Below, in pieces: positions 25,288-37,222 of a stretch of DNA of 64,000 nucleotides. Below the pieces are notes generated by a model, which saw only the letters and a program-made list of their open reading frames with translations, was not told the DNA's origin and searched no databases. Each line of letters begins with the position of its first letter. Within the stretch, counting starts at the first letter, position 1. The position numbers and the translations under genes are program-made. This stretch comes from Manihot esculenta (lineage: Eukaryota; Streptophyta; Magnoliopsida; Malpighiales; Euphorbiaceae): contig NC_035174.2 of NCBI RefSeq assembly GCF_001659605.2, forward strand, positions 5,396,389 to 5,460,388, in the 5' to 3' direction.

Positions 25288-27836
25288 TGTAATGACCCGA
25301 AAACTGATACCCCTCTGTAACGGCCCGAACCGCCACCGGCGCTAGGATCCAGATCGACTTAAGGCCGCTGGGACCCGTAGCAAGCCAAACATACATCCTA
25401 TCACCTGGTCAAATCCCATACATGATCAAAACTTTAACATAAAAACTTAAACATCTGATATACATACCGAGCCTGACTTGTATGCGACATAACTGAAAAC
25501 ATAAAGAAACCCCCTACTAGAGCCCTCATCAAAACTCTAGCTGGGTCAACATAACATACATTAAGCTGGGATTACATCCAAAGAACTAGAACCTAACCTG
25601 TGCATGCATCAAACCACAAACACAAGACCTCCACTAAGGTCCTCATCAATCACTAGCGTGGTAAACAACACATGCCACCAGTTTAGTTCAAACACAACTC
25701 AACACTAAACATAACATACATCATGTATTAAACAGGGACTAACCAAGTCTTAGGGCCAAGCACAGTACTAATACATAAACCAATCTCTACTTTACTTACA
25801 TTACAATCTCTTACAATTCATTATATCAATTTATAATACATGTCCACACTAAAAGTACTAAGCTAATACTATTACATAAGCAAAACCTTTACTCTTGAGA
25901 CTTCCCGATCAACCTCAAACCTGCAACACTGGGGTTAGGGGAAAGGGGTGAGCTAAAAAGCCCAGTGAGTAGAAACAAAGAAAACAGTTCATTAATTACA
26001 TGCTTTCATGAAATGCGTCACAGCACAAACATATCATATCACAGATTGGACCTAACCCCAAAACATCCCTTCCAGTCTCAGTATGCCCGGCCCGGCCGGG
26101 TCTCACAACCTTCGTATGCCTGGCCCGGCCAGGTCTTACAACAACTGGATAAGTATGCCTGGCCCGGCCAGGTCTCACAACATCTCTAGGGCTAGTGGGG
26201 TCATCCTTGGTCCAATCTCCATCAACAGTAAATAATGCAATGCTTCATATTCGTGTAACTAGTGCAATCAACCTATTACATATAAACATGATGCATGAGC
26301 ATGCTTTCGGCATTTGATTTCATAAAATAAAAGATTAAGTTTAGTTCTACTCACCTCTGGCAGACGCTGGACTGACTCTGCAACTGCTAACGCTGATGGC
26401 CTCCTCGATCCCTCGGGTCCGATCCTACACAGGTGGACTCGAATGAGGTGCCAACACATTCTAAACAACTCCCCAAAAACCCTCTAAAACATCACTTAAA
26501 CATGCATAGAAAACAACCTTGAAAAGGCTGGACAGGGCACTTTCGGCGGCACCTTCGACGGCCGAACCCTCTCTCCAGAGATGAAACTCGGGCACTTTCG
26601 GCGGCCGAAAGTCCCACTCCAGAGACGAAAGTCAGGCACTTTCGGCGGCCGAATCCTTCCTTCGGCGGCCGAAAGTCTGCTTTCAAGCCAAAACTCAGCT
26701 TTCGGGGGCAAGGTTAGGCAGCCAATCCATGCATCCAAAGGCAGGTTCGGCGGCCGAAACTACTTTCGGCGGCCGAACCTGAGTTCTTTCCAGAAGGGCA
26801 GAACTCAGCTTCTCATGCATTCAAGCCTCCCAAACCTTCCAAACACCCCAAAACAAGCACCCAACCTTACCAAAACATGCATAAACCCTTAACCATGCAC
26901 AAAGGAGCTTAATAGCTTGATTAAACTCCAAAAACAACATCAAAACATACATAGATAGCTTATGACCCACATAGGCCAAAACCATCAAAACAACCCAAAT
27001 CCTCACATACTCTCTCCCAATCATGCATACTCTCTCTCCCACATGCATAACCTAGCCTAAACATTCAACATAGCATCATATAAACATACATGAGCATCAC
27101 ATAACATACATTGGGCATAAAACCCACATAAATCCTAACATGCATATCTACCCATACTCTACCATTAAAACCTTCATAAAACTTCAAAAGACACTAGGAA
27201 AGCAAAGATCTACACTTACCTCTTGAAGATCGAGGGTTGCGTGATCTCTAACTCGGAGGTGTGGAGAATCCAAGCTCCAAAAGCTCCAAGCTCTCAAAAC
27301 TTCGATCTAAGCTTTAAAACTCTTCAAAATAACCATGGAACTCATGAAAACATGAAGGAGATGAAGAAAAACATGAAAATGGCCAAAGGAGGACAAAAAC
27401 TCACCTGAGCTCGAGAATGGGGAGAAAACTCGCCCATTTCCGATCTGAGGGCCCTTTATAGGTGGCCTGGTCGAAGACCTTCGGCAGCCTAACGTGCCCC
27501 CTAAACTCATGCATGTTCGGCGGCTGAACTTGACTTTCGGCGGCCAAACCTTGGCTCGCTCAAACAAAGCTTTCGGAGGCCAAAAGCGCTCCCGAAGCCT
27601 TCCCATGTTCGGCGGCCGAACTTCACTTTCGGCGGCCGAACCTGGCAAACGCCTCCTTGGTCTTTTCTTTTCAAAACTCAATTCTTTTTCATTTAAAACC
27701 ATGAAATCAGTAAAAACCTTTTAGAAAACACATTTTACCCCTCTAGAAGCCTTTGGCATCTTCAGAATTCCAGATTCCAACGGAGATTCCGCCGGAAGGT
27801 AGGGATTTCGATGCCGAAATCTAGCCGGGTATTACA
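25288..27836 (-). mobile_element. Insertion B: solo LTR in element A
   Basis: This 2549-bp block starts TGTAATGACCCG and ends CCGGGTATTACA, the same ends as the LTRs of C, D and E. It has no internal coding region. Its sequence is close to that of D, so both belong to one family. The flanks are AGAAC on the left and AGGAAC on the right, a 5-base duplication with one extra G. By comparison with C and E it lies antisense to A. Such solo LTRs arise when the two LTRs of an element recombine and lose the interior. ORFs across it are frames through TTCGGCGGCCGAA repeats. Confidence 0.85.
26084..26178. repeat. Minisatellite in solo LTR B
   Basis: Three near-copies of a unit built on TATGCCTGGCCCGGCCAGGTC stand at the same relative place as different minisatellites in the LTRs of C, D and E. 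Confidence 0.85.
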
Positions 27837-29452
27837 AGGAACTGGACCAGTGAACGATGGATCCAGTGGGACCATCAACATGATTGTTGGAGGAACGGGA
27901 GGTCGGATGGGCCGCCGAAGGAAGAAGAGAAATCAGGAGGGAGAGAGCAGCAGTACTGAGGTCATGCAAATCATTGACCACTCTCCCATGACCATCACCT
28001 TCTCTTCGGAAGATGCTCAGGGTATTTAGATGCCCCATGATGACGCGCTCGTCATTGAAGCCGTCATTCATAATTATCGGGTAAAGAAGGTCTTAGTGGA
28101 TGATGGGAGTAAAGTCAACTTGCTACCATACCGGGTTTTTCAGCAGATGGGAATTCCGGAAGAACAGTTGGTCTGAGATCAGGCACCAATCAAGGGGATC
28201 GGAGGAGTACCAGTGCTCGTAGGAGGGAAGGTGAAGCTGGCTCTCACCTTAGGTGAAGCACCCAGGACTCGCACTCACCATGAGATATTTTTAGTGGTCA
28301 AACTTCCATTGAGCTATAATGTGATCCTGGGGAGGCTCGCGCTGTTCAATTTCGAAGCTGTCACCAGTATCAGGTACTTGGCGCTTAAATTTCCAACAGA
28401 AGGAGGGGTGGGAATAGTCCGGGGCAGCCAGGAAGAGGCAAGAGCAGTATACTTAGCCACAGTAGCAGAACCAAGCTCCACTGGAAAAGCTCTTGACTCG
28501 GAAGTTCTAGAGGTTCGGGATGAGAAAACAGAGGCTAGGACAGAACCGGTGGGGGAGCTGGAGATCTTCCCTTTATCAGAAGCAGAGGCAGAAAAGGTCT
28601 TCAGTCTCAACGCCGGCCTCACTGAAGAACAAAAAGCTGAAGTCATGGCCCTGATCCGAGGTCATGCGTCTATTTTCACCTGGAAGCCCTCCGACATGCC
28701 TGGAATTGACCCTAAAGTAATGACACACAAGCTGAATGTACTCCCCGAAGCCAAGCCAGTAAAGCAGAAGAAGAGAGTAGTAGGAAGAGAGAAGCAGCAG
28801 GCCACCAGGGAGGAGGTGCAGAAACTCGAGGAGGCAGGCTTTATTAGGAAAGTTATGTACCCGCAGTGGCTAGCAAATCCTGTATTAGCCAAAAAAGCCA
28901 ATGGCAAATATAGGATGTGCATAGATTTTACTAACCTAAATAAGGCATGCCCTAAAGATTGTTATCCACTTCTTGATATTAATAAAATGGTCGACTCTAC
29001 GGCCGGTTTCGATTATATGTCTTCTTTGGATGCTATGTCTGGTTATCATCAAATCCCAATGGAAAGGTCGGATGAGGAAAAGACCTCGTTTATAACTGAA
29101 GATGGAACTTATTGCTACAGAGCTATGCCATTCGGATTGAGGAATGCCGGGGCAACTTACCAAAGATTGATGAATAAAATCTTCAAAAACCAGATTGGCA
29201 GAAATGTGGAAGTTTATGTAGATGATATGGTGGTCAAAAGCCCAAATTTCCAGCAGCACATAGCAGACTTGAAGGAGGTATTCGGGGTATTAAACCAGTA
29301 CAGAATGAAGTTGAACCCAACAAAATGTGCTTTCTTTATTAGAGGATGAAAATTCTTGGGATTCATGGTGAGCGGAAAAGGCATCGAGCCTAACCCAGAG
29401 AAGGTAGAAGCCATATTGAAAATGCCAGAGCCGACCTGTGTAAGGGACGTCC
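27837..29452 (+). pseudogene. Element A pol, part 1: protease and reverse transcriptase
   Basis: The frame continues from gag after insertion B. It holds an aspartic protease segment (VLVDDGSKVNLLP, near 28096-28134) and most of the reverse transcriptase: the KYRMCIDF and YHQIPM blocks, then YVDD with the catalytic aspartates at 29215-29226. It is interrupted by in-frame stops at 28027 (TAG), 28174 (TGA) and 29347 (TGA), then by element C at 29453. Frame bookkeeping across C shows that the second part at 39652 continues in the same frame. Confidence 0.9.
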
Positions 29453-31876
29453 TGTAACGACCCGGAAACCGGACCGCTACCGGCGCTAGGATTCAGGTCG
29501 GCTTAAGGCCGCCGGAACCCGTAGCAAGCCAAACATACATCCTGTGAACCTGTTCAATCCCATACATGAACCAAAACATACATAAAAATTAAAACTTTTC
29601 TTTCATTTAAACATTTCTTTACCCAGCCTAGCCTGTGCAAGCATAACCATAACATAAACCCCTCATTGGAGTTCTCAACAAATACTCCAATGGGGTACAT
29701 AACATATATCAGGCTTGGGTTACATAAACATCATAAAACATTTATCTCATGTATTCAAGGGATTACAACAGACTCTAGTCAAGCACACTATATAACTTAC
29801 ATTACATTACATAACATACTTTTACATTATGAATAAACCATGTCCACTTCTATGCTATTACAGAGACTTCTCTTACTCTTGCTGACTTCTCTATCTACAC
29901 AGTACCTGCAAGACTGGGGTTAGGGGAGAGGGGTGAGCTAAAAAGCCCAGTGAGTAAAAAGTAAAAACATGATATTAATTCCTCCCTTTTTAGGTATTTT
30001 ATTCTTAATTTTATTATTATTATCATTTGATTTAGTTCCACACTTTTTAGGTATATTATTATTCATTTTATTATTAACATTGAATAACTTAACTTTTACT
30101 TCACATGCTTTCATGAAATGCAACACATCACATTTAATCACATAAAGGATGGTATTGTCACCATTAGTCCTCACATCTCCAAGTGCCAGGGGCGTAGAAT
30201 GGGCCTCGCTGGTCTTTCTCTTACATAACATACATATCATAACATTCCAAAGTGCCAGGGGCGTAGAATGGGCCTCGCTGGTCTTTCTCTTACATAGTGC
30301 CAGGGGCGTAGAATGGGCCTCACTGGTCTTCCATAACATATCATCATAACATAACATTAGAGGACTATGGATCACCCAATAACCATCCACATCAACATCA
30401 AATTATGCAATGCAACATATTCGTGAATTTCTAATGCAAACATCCTGAACATCACATGGCATTAATGATGCATGAGTATGCTATCAGATTCATTCATTTG
30501 TTCATTCATTCATTACTTAAAAACTTAGGGAATAATCCCACTCACCTGGTGACCGAAGCTTTAACGACGGACTCTGAAAGACTATCTCACAACCGGGGGT
30601 CTCGGGTCCTCGGGTCCGAACCTACACAGGTGGACTCAAATGAGGCACCAAACAACAAGAACATAACTCTAAACATACCCCCAAAAACTTCCTAAAAACA
30701 CCTCAAAACATCCCTAGAAAACATGCAAGAAAAGGCTGGGAAGGGCACTTTCGGCGGCACCTTCGGCGGCCGGAAGTCCCTCCAGAGCCGAAAGTCAGGC
30801 AGGTTCGGCGGCACCTTCGGCGGCCGAAACTCCCAGACAGAGACGAAACTCATGCATGTTCGGCGGCACCTTCGGCGGCCGAAAGTCTCGGACAGAGCCG
30901 AAACTCAAACTTTCGGGGGCAGGCTTCGGCAGCCTAAAGCTGCCTCCCACGCTGGTTCGGCGGCCGAAAGTACCTTCGGCTGCCGAACCTGGTTTCTGCC
31001 AAAGGGCAGAAACTTGGTTCCTCTTGCCCAAAACAACCCCCTACACAACCAATCATGCATAAACCTATTCTACAACAATCATACTCAAGCATACAAACTC
31101 CTAGGGGCCTCCAACAAGCTTAAACCCCAACTACAACACACAAGCAAGCCACATTGCACATAAACACACATTAAACCATGGATTTTTCATAAAAACTCAT
31201 CAAGCCTACTCATGCATTTCTACCCCAAAAACTTGCATAAAACTTACTTAAAACACATATAGAACTAGAGATCGGCTCTTACCTCTTGAAGATCGAGAGA
31301 GAAACGATCCTAGCTCGAAGATGGGGAGATTCGAGTTCTTGAACCTCAAAGCTCCAAAACTTGCTTAAACTTTAAAACTCTTCAAAAACAAGATGTAACT
31401 TGTTAAGATCTAAAGGATTTGAGGGAAAACACTTAAAATGATCATAGGAGGGCTAAAGCTTACCGTCGGCCGAAATGGGAGAGAAAACCTCGCCTGTTTC
31501 GGTCACGGGGTCTCTTATAGGGCAGGTTCTGTCACCTTTCGGCGGCCTAACGTGCCCCCACATCTCATGCATGTTCGGCGGCCGAACATGAGGTTCGGCG
31601 GCCGAACCTTGAGTCTTTCAAACAAGGCTTTCGGAGGCCTAAAGCGCTCCCAAAACCCCACCATGTTCGGCGGCCGAACCTCACTTTCGGCGGCCGAACC
31701 TGGCAAAGCCTCCTTTGGTCTTTTTCATTCAAAAACTCAATTTCCTTTTTGTTTAAAACATAAAATACATTAAAAACATTTCATAAAACATGGTTTTACC
31801 CTTCTAGAGGTTTCCGACATCCGAGATTCCACCGGACGGTAGGAATTCCGATACCGGAGTCTAGCCGGGTATTACA
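29453..31876 (-). repeat. 3' LTR of element C
   Basis: This is the left LTR on the + strand, downstream in the element's own sense. It begins TGTAACGACCCGG and ends CCGGGTATTACA. It contains about a dozen TTCGGCGGC motifs in two clusters (30745-30995 and 31535-31700) and a three-copy minisatellite (30182-30340). The GGTFGGR-like frames across it are a by-product of the motif clusters. Confidence 0.95.
30182..30340. repeat. Minisatellite in the element C LTR
   Basis: Three copies of a unit starting AGTGCCAGGGGCGTAGAAT and running to GCTGGTCTT occur here. The other LTR carries the same array at 37952-38110. Confidence 0.9.
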
Positions 31877-31913
31877 TTCTTCCCCCCTTAAGAACATTCG
31901 TCCCCGAATGTTC
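31877..31913 (-). other. Polypurine tract and adjacent hairpin of element C
   Basis: On the minus strand the 14 bases before the 3' LTR read TAAGGGGGGAAGAA, the plus-strand primer. Next to it is a perfect inverted repeat with 9-base arms, GAACATTCG (31892-31900) and CGAATGTTC (31905-31913), and a 4-base loop. Element E has the same arrangement with one mismatch in the stem. Confidence 0.85.
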
Positions 31914-31983
31914 ACCAAACAACACATAACATGGCAAACATATAACATACATACTAAGCACATCAACACATAGGGATCTAACC

Positions 31984-34900
31984 TTAAAAGAGCTGAGGGT
32001 ACTGCTGGAGCATAGACTCCCGTGTCTCCCAAGTGCACTCTTCCAAGTTGTGGTGGTTCCACAGGACTTTCACCATCGGGATTTCCTTGTTTCTTAACTT
32101 TCTGATCTGCGTGTCTATGATCCGTACTGGCTGTTCAACATAGGTGAGATCCTCTTGGACCTCCACATCAGGCTCACTAAGAACCTTGCTCGGATCTGAC
32201 ACAAACTTCCTCAACATCGAAACATGGAAGACCGGATGGATTCTTGCCATTGAAGCAGGTAAATCTAGCTTGTACGACACATTCCCAATCTTTTGCAAGA
32301 TTTCAAAGGGTCCGATGTATCGTGGGGCTAGTTTACCTTTCTTCCCGAAGCGAACCACTCCCTTCATTGGAGACACCTTGAGCAATACCAGATCCCCCTC
32401 CTGAAACTCTAACTGCCTTCTGCGGTAGTCTGTATAACTCTTCTGCCTGCTTGCAGCAGTCTTGATTCTTTCTCTGATTATGGGTACCACCCTGCTGGTA
32501 ATCTCTACTAGCTCAGGCCCTGCCAAGGCCTTCTCTCCAACTTCCTCCCAGCAAACAGGTGATCTGCACTTCCTTCCGTACAAAGCTTCATATGGAGCCA
32601 TCCCGATGCTAGCATGATGGCTGTTATTGTAGGCAAACTCCACCAAAGGTAGATGCTGCCTCCAAGAACCGCCAAAGTCCAGCACACACATTCTGAGCAT
32701 ATCCTCGATAGTCTGGATGGTCCTTTCTGACTGTCCATCAGTCTGGGGGTGGAAGGCAGTACTGAAATCCAACCTAGTACCCATGGCATTCTGCAGACTC
32801 CGCCAAAACCTGGAGGTGAACTGGGGCCCTCTATCTGACACTATCGAAACGGGAACCCCATGCAGCCTGACGATCTCGTCCACATACACCTGCGCCAACT
32901 TGTCCACAGAATAGCCACTCCTGACAGGAATGAAGTGAGCAGATTTGGTGAGTCTGTCCACAATCACCCATATGGAGTCCACTCTGTTGGACGCCGCTGG
33001 TAACCCTACTACGAAGTCCATAGCTATATTTTCCCATTTCCATTCTGGAATAGGTAGCGGGTTAAGCATTCCAGCTGGCTTCTGATGTTCCAGCTTCACC
33101 CTCTGACACACTTCGCAGGCTGACACGAACTGTGCCACTTCTTTCTTCATTGCTGGCCACCAATAAACCTTTTTCAAATCTTGATACATCTTGGTGGCTC
33201 CGGGGTGAATGCTGTATCTTGCATTATGAGCCTCTCTCATAATGTCTCCTTTTAGCCCTATGTCGTCTGGTACACATAATCGACTCCCATAGCGGAGGAT
33301 CCCTTTACTGTCGAATCTGAACTCACTATCATTGCCTGACTGAACAGTCCTGGCAATCTTCACTAACTCGGGGTCCTCATGCTGTTTCTGAGCAACTTGC
33401 TCAAGGAACACGGGTGTCACTTTCATCTGAGCCAACAAGGCACCTGTACCCGACAACTCTAACTGTAGCCCTTCTTCGATGAGCTTGTAGAACTCCTTTA
33501 CTACTGGTCTTCGTTCTGCCGTGATGTGGGATAGACTGCCGAGTGATTTCCGGCTTAAGGCATCAGCTACTACATTAGCCTTACCCGGATGATACTGGAT
33601 TTTGCAATCATAGTCACTGAGCAGTTCTACCCATCTTCTCTGTCTCAAATTCAAATCTCTTTGACTCAGGATGTGCTGCAGGCTCTTATGATCTGTAAAG
33701 ATCTCACATTTTACCCCATAGAGGTAGTGCCTCCACATCTTGAGTGCAAAGATTACTGCTGCCATCTCAAGGTCATGTGTGGGGTAATTCAACTCATGCT
33801 TCTTCAGCTGCCTAGAAGCATAAGCAATCACCCTCTCATTCTGCATCAGTACACAACCCAGTCCCACACGGGACGCATCACAAAAGACTGTAAAGTCCTC
33901 ATCACCAGATGGCAGAGCTAAAACTGGTGCTGAAGTCAACCTCTTCTTAAGTTCTTCAAAACTCTCTTCGCACTGGTCGGTCCACAGAAATTTCTGATTC
34001 TTCCTGGTTAACCTGGTCAGAGGAGCTGCTATCTTTGAGAAGTCCTGAACGAACCTCCTGTAGTAACCAGCCAAACCCAAGAAACTTCTAATCTCTGTCA
34101 CTGAAGTGGGTCTAGGCCAGTTAGCCACAGTTTCTGTCTTCTTGGGGTCCACCTCAATACCATTCTCTGACACTACATGCCCCAAGAACGAAATGCTCCT
34201 CAGCCAGAATTCACATTTAGAGAACTTGGCATACAAGCCATGTTCCCTCAAAGTCTGCAAGACCAACCGCAGATGATGGGCATGCTCTTCTGCATTCCTG
34301 GAATACACTAAGATATCATCTATGAAGACAATAACGAAGTGATCCAGGTATTGGCTAAATACTCTGTTCATGAGATCCATGAATGCTGCAGGGGCGTTTG
34401 TTAACCCGAACGGCATCACTAGGAACTCATAGTGCCCATATCTGGTTCTGAAAGCTGTCTTCGGCACGTCCTCATCTCTGATCCTCAGCTGATGATACCC
34501 AGATCTCAGATCTATTTTGGAGAAACAACCTGCTCCTGCTAGCTGGTCGAATAGATCATCGATCCTAGGCAACGGGTACTTGTTCTTGGTAGTGACCTTG
34601 TTCAACTGTCTGTAGTCGATACAAAGTCTAAGGGATCCATCCTTCTTTTTCACGAACAACACTGGAGCACCCCAGGGTGAGGTACTCGGTCGGATGAAAC
34701 CCTTATCTACCAGCTCCTGCAACTGTTCTTTAAGCTCTTTCAGCTCTGCTGGCGCCATCCTGTAGGGAGGGATAGAGATCGGTCTGGTTCCTGGCATCAA
34801 TTCTATCTCGAACTCTATCTCCCTAGGAGGCGGTAAACCTGGCAGTTCGTCTGGGAAGACATCTAAGAACTCTCTAACCACAGGCACTGAGGCGGGCTCT

Positions 34901-36972
34901 CTGACATCTCTGTCTAGCTCTCTCACATGAGCTAGATAACCCTGACAACCCCTCCTGAGCAGCCTACGAGCCTGTAGGGCTGATATCAAACCTCTAGGTG
35001 TACTCCCCCTGTCTCCTCTAAAGACAACCTCTGACCCATCCTGACATCTGAACTTAACTACCTTGTCTCTGCAATCCAAGGTAGCACCATGGGTAGATAG
35101 CCAATCCATCCCTAGAATGACGTCAAAATCTGTCAAGTCTAGAACCACAAGGTCGGCGGATAGGCATCTTCCCTCTATGAAAACTGGACTGTACTGGCAG
35201 ACTGACTCCGCCACTGACGGGTCACACTTGGGTCCACTAACCCATAGGGGACACTCTAACCCAGAGACCATCAAACCCAACCTCTCGACCGCTCTCGGAG
35301 AAACAAAAGAATGGGATGCACCCGGGTCCATTAAGGCATAAGCATCTGAACAACCAATGATGATATTACCTGACACCACGGTGTTGGATGCGTTTGCCTC
35401 CTGCTGTGTCATAGTGAAGATCCGTGCTGGAGCTGACGGACCTTCCCCTCTGTAAGCTGATGAAGAAGAGGCTGACCCTCTCCCTCGGCCTCTGCCACTG
35501 GCCTGTGTCGCGGCTGAAGCTGCTGGCTGTGCCACACTACCCGAAGTAGTCTGCTGGGGCCGTGCCATAGGAACTGCTCTAGGACACTCCATGGACATGT
35601 GTCCCTCCTGCCCACACCTGTAGCAGGCTGTTGTCCCAAAACGGCATACCCCTCTGTGTAGCTTACCACACCGTGCACACACTGCATTATCAGCACCAGA
35701 GCTTGAGCCACTTCCTAGTCCCAGACCTGATTTGATCTTGCTCCAGAACTTATTCTTCTTTGGTTTCTTAGTGGTACTGCTCCACTTCTTACTAGCTGAA
35801 CTCAAGGATGAAGGATCTATCCTTCCCCCACCTGGGGTCTTAGAACCAGAAGGTTGTGCCACTGACTGTTTAACTTTTCCCTCTATTACGGCACTAGCCT
35901 CCATTCTCCTGGCCATGTCTATAATGGCATGGAAACTTTCTCTATCGGCTGACTGAATCAAAGAGGAATACCTGGAATTGAGCCTCATGGTATACCTCCT
36001 CGACTTCTTCGAATCTGTGTCCAGATGTTGCCCAGCAAACGGCAACAACTCTAAGAATCTATCGGTGTACTCATCGACACCCATCTCATCTGTCTGTTTC
36101 AGCTGTTCAAACTCAATCATCTTCAACTCCCTTGAACTGTCAGGGAAAGCCCAACCTGCGAACTCAGTCGCGAACTCCTCCCATGAAAGATTGTCCACCC
36201 TCGGTTTCACATAGCCCTTGAACCATTCACGGGCCTTTTTGCATTTCAGGGTGAAACCAGCCATCTGAATGGCTCTGCTGTCATCAGCACCTATCTCATC
36301 TGTAATTGTTTTGATCTTCTCCAGGTACACAAACGGATCATCACCTGTATCAAACTGGGGAGCACCCAACTTCATGTAGTCGGTCATCTTGGCCTTGCTC
36401 CCTCTAGATGAGGTAGGTTGAGGTCTTTGGGTTTCTGGAACTGTGGGTTCTGCTGGTGGTGGTGGTGCGACATCCCCTGGGATAGGGTTTGCCGTGCCTG
36501 GATGGAAGGATGGAGGTGGGTACATAGGGTACTGTGGATACTGTGGGTAGAAAGGTGGGTATGGCATGTGAGAAGGGTAATGATTAAAACTGGGGTAATC
36601 CGATGTACTTCCCATCGAATACCCGGGGTATGGTGAAAAAGGTGGGTACTGGGGTGGTAGAACAAACCCCGAGGCCTGAGTGCCTCCCTGAGACTCACCC
36701 ATGCCCTCTTCTGGCATGTTTACACCAAGGTTACCGTCCCTCCTCTGCTCCACATCCATCTCTTCTTCTCCATCAACTGACATTCTTTCCTGAACTGTAC
36801 CCCTTACTGATCTGCTTCTACCCAGATCCAAGGACCTTCTAGGGTCCCTCACTGTTCTGTCTCTGTTGGACCTGCTTGACATTGCCCTTGGCAATGCTGG
36901 AGGACGGGCGCTCGTGCCCTCATCCTCCGGTGGTACTCTAGTCAATCTAGCTGATCGACGAGTTCCTCGCAT
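31984..36972 (-). CDS. Element C gag-pol polyprotein with chromodomain
   Basis: A single open frame of 1662 residues starts at the ATG at 36972 ([10 protein letters not shown]). The start is placed there because element E has the same N-terminus, and the 22 residues upstream look untranslated. In order it holds: gag domain (about 200-320); CCHC knuckle [14 protein letters not shown] (about 450-463); protease with DPGAS near 549; reverse transcriptase with FIDD near 882; RNase H with FCDAS near 1031; and integrase with a zinc-binding region before the first catalytic Asp in MDFVVGLP near 1319, the second Asp in [10 protein letters not shown], and Glu in GQSERTIQ. A chromodomain ends the protein (ILWNHH-like core, [11 protein letters not shown]). 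No stop or frameshift is seen, so the element may be autonomous. The protein makes particles, copies the RNA and inserts the DNA, probably steered by chromatin binding. Confidence 0.95.
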   Translation of the reverse strand: MRGTRRSARLTRVPPEDEGTSARPPALPRAMSSRSNRDRTVRDPRRSLDLGRSRSVRGTVQERMSVDGEEEMDVEQRRDGNLGVNMPEEGMGESQGGTQASGFVLPPQYPPFSPYPGYSMGSTSDYPSFNHYPSHMPYPPFYPQYPQYPMYPPPSFHPGTANPIPGDVAPPPPAEPTVPETQRPQPTSSRGSKAKMTDYMKLGAPQFDTGDDPFVYLEKIKTITDEIGADDSRAIQMAGFTLKCKKAREWFKGYVKPRVDNLSWEEFATEFAGWAFPDSSRELKMIEFEQLKQTDEMGVDEYTDRFLELLPFAGQHLDTDSKKSRRYTMRLNSRYSSLIQSADRESFHAIIDMARRMEASAVIEGKVKQSVAQPSGSKTPGGGRIDPSSLSSASKKWSSTTKKPKKNKFWSKIKSGLGLGSGSSSGADNAVCARCGKLHRGVCRFGTTACYRCGQEGHMSMECPRAVPMARPQQTTSGSVAQPAASAATQASGRGRGRGSASSSSAYRGEGPSAPARIFTMTQQEANASNTVVSGNIIIGCSDAYALMDPGASHSFVSPRAVERLGLMVSGLECPLWVSGPKCDPSVAESVCQYSPVFIEGRCLSADLVVLDLTDFDVILGMDWLSTHGATLDCRDKVVKFRCQDGSEVVFRGDRGSTPRGLISALQARRLLRRGCQGYLAHVRELDRDVREPASVPVVREFLDVFPDELPGLPPPREIEFEIELMPGTRPISIPPYRMAPAELKELKEQLQELVDKGFIRPSTSPWGAPVLFVKKKDGSLRLCIDYRQLNKVTTKNKYPLPRIDDLFDQLAGAGCFSKIDLRSGYHQLRIRDEDVPKTAFRTRYGHYEFLVMPFGLTNAPAAFMDLMNRVFSQYLDHFVIVFIDDILVYSRNAEEHAHHLRLVLQTLREHGLYAKFSKCEFWLRSISFLGHVVSENGIEVDPKKTETVANWPRPTSVTEIRSFLGLAGYYRRFVQDFSKIAAPLTRLTRKNQKFLWTDQCEESFEELKKRLTSAPVLALPSGDEDFTVFCDASRVGLGCVLMQNERVIAYASRQLKKHELNYPTHDLEMAAVIFALKMWRHYLYGVKCEIFTDHKSLQHILSQRDLNLRQRRWVELLSDYDCKIQYHPGKANVVADALSRKSLGSLSHITAERRPVVKEFYKLIEEGLQLELSGTGALLAQMKVTPVFLEQVAQKQHEDPELVKIARTVQSGNDSEFRFDSKGILRYGSRLCVPDDIGLKGDIMREAHNARYSIHPGATKMYQDLKKVYWWPAMKKEVAQFVSACEVCQRVKLEHQKPAGMLNPLPIPEWKWENIAMDFVVGLPAASNRVDSIWVIVDRLTKSAHFIPVRSGYSVDKLAQVYVDEIVRLHGVPVSIVSDRGPQFTSRFWRSLQNAMGTRLDFSTAFHPQTDGQSERTIQTIEDMLRMCVLDFGGSWRQHLPLVEFAYNNSHHASIGMAPYEALYGRKCRSPVCWEEVGEKALAGPELVEITSRVVPIIRERIKTAASRQKSYTDYRRRQLEFQEGDLVLLKVSPMKGVVRFGKKGKLAPRYIGPFEILQKIGNVSYKLDLPASMARIHPVFHVSMLRKFVSDPSKVLSEPDVEVQEDLTYVEQPVRIIDTQIRKLRNKEIPMVKVLWNHHNLEECTWETRESMLQQYPQLF

Positions 36973-37206
36973 TCTGTTTACTGAAAAACAGCACAGATAA
37001 CAAAACATTAGCATCAGATGGTTCATGTGGAAACACATGAACCCACATCATATACACATCATAATCATAGCATATCTCATGGCATACATACTTGCATTCT
37101 AGACAGGACTCTACATCCTATCCTAGTGGACATGATTTCCTATTGTGCTTGACCTTTCTATAACATCTATGAGCCCGACACTCTAGGTCCGACCATATGA
37201 ACCTAG

Positions 37207-37219
37207 GGCTCTGATACCA
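37207..37219 (-). other. Primer-binding site of element C, initiator Met tRNA
   Basis: On the minus strand TGGTATCAGAGCC lies three bases after the 5' LTR. It is complementary to the 3' end of plant initiator methionine tRNA, the usual primer for chromoviruses. Confidence 0.93.
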
Positions 37220-37222
37220 TTT

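Noticed and set aside
28314..29414. Minus-strand ORFs opposite element A pol
   Set aside because: They are shadows of the pol frame and match no protein.
29938..30390. A 150-codon minus-strand ORF with TSEAHSTPLAL repeats, present in both LTRs of element C
   Set aside because: The repeated peptide is the LTR minisatellite; there is no evidence of a protein.
30723..31163. ORFs with repeated GGTFGGR wording in the LTRs of B, C, D and E
   Set aside because: They arise from the TTCGGCGGC motif read in frame; both strands are open and no known protein is matched.
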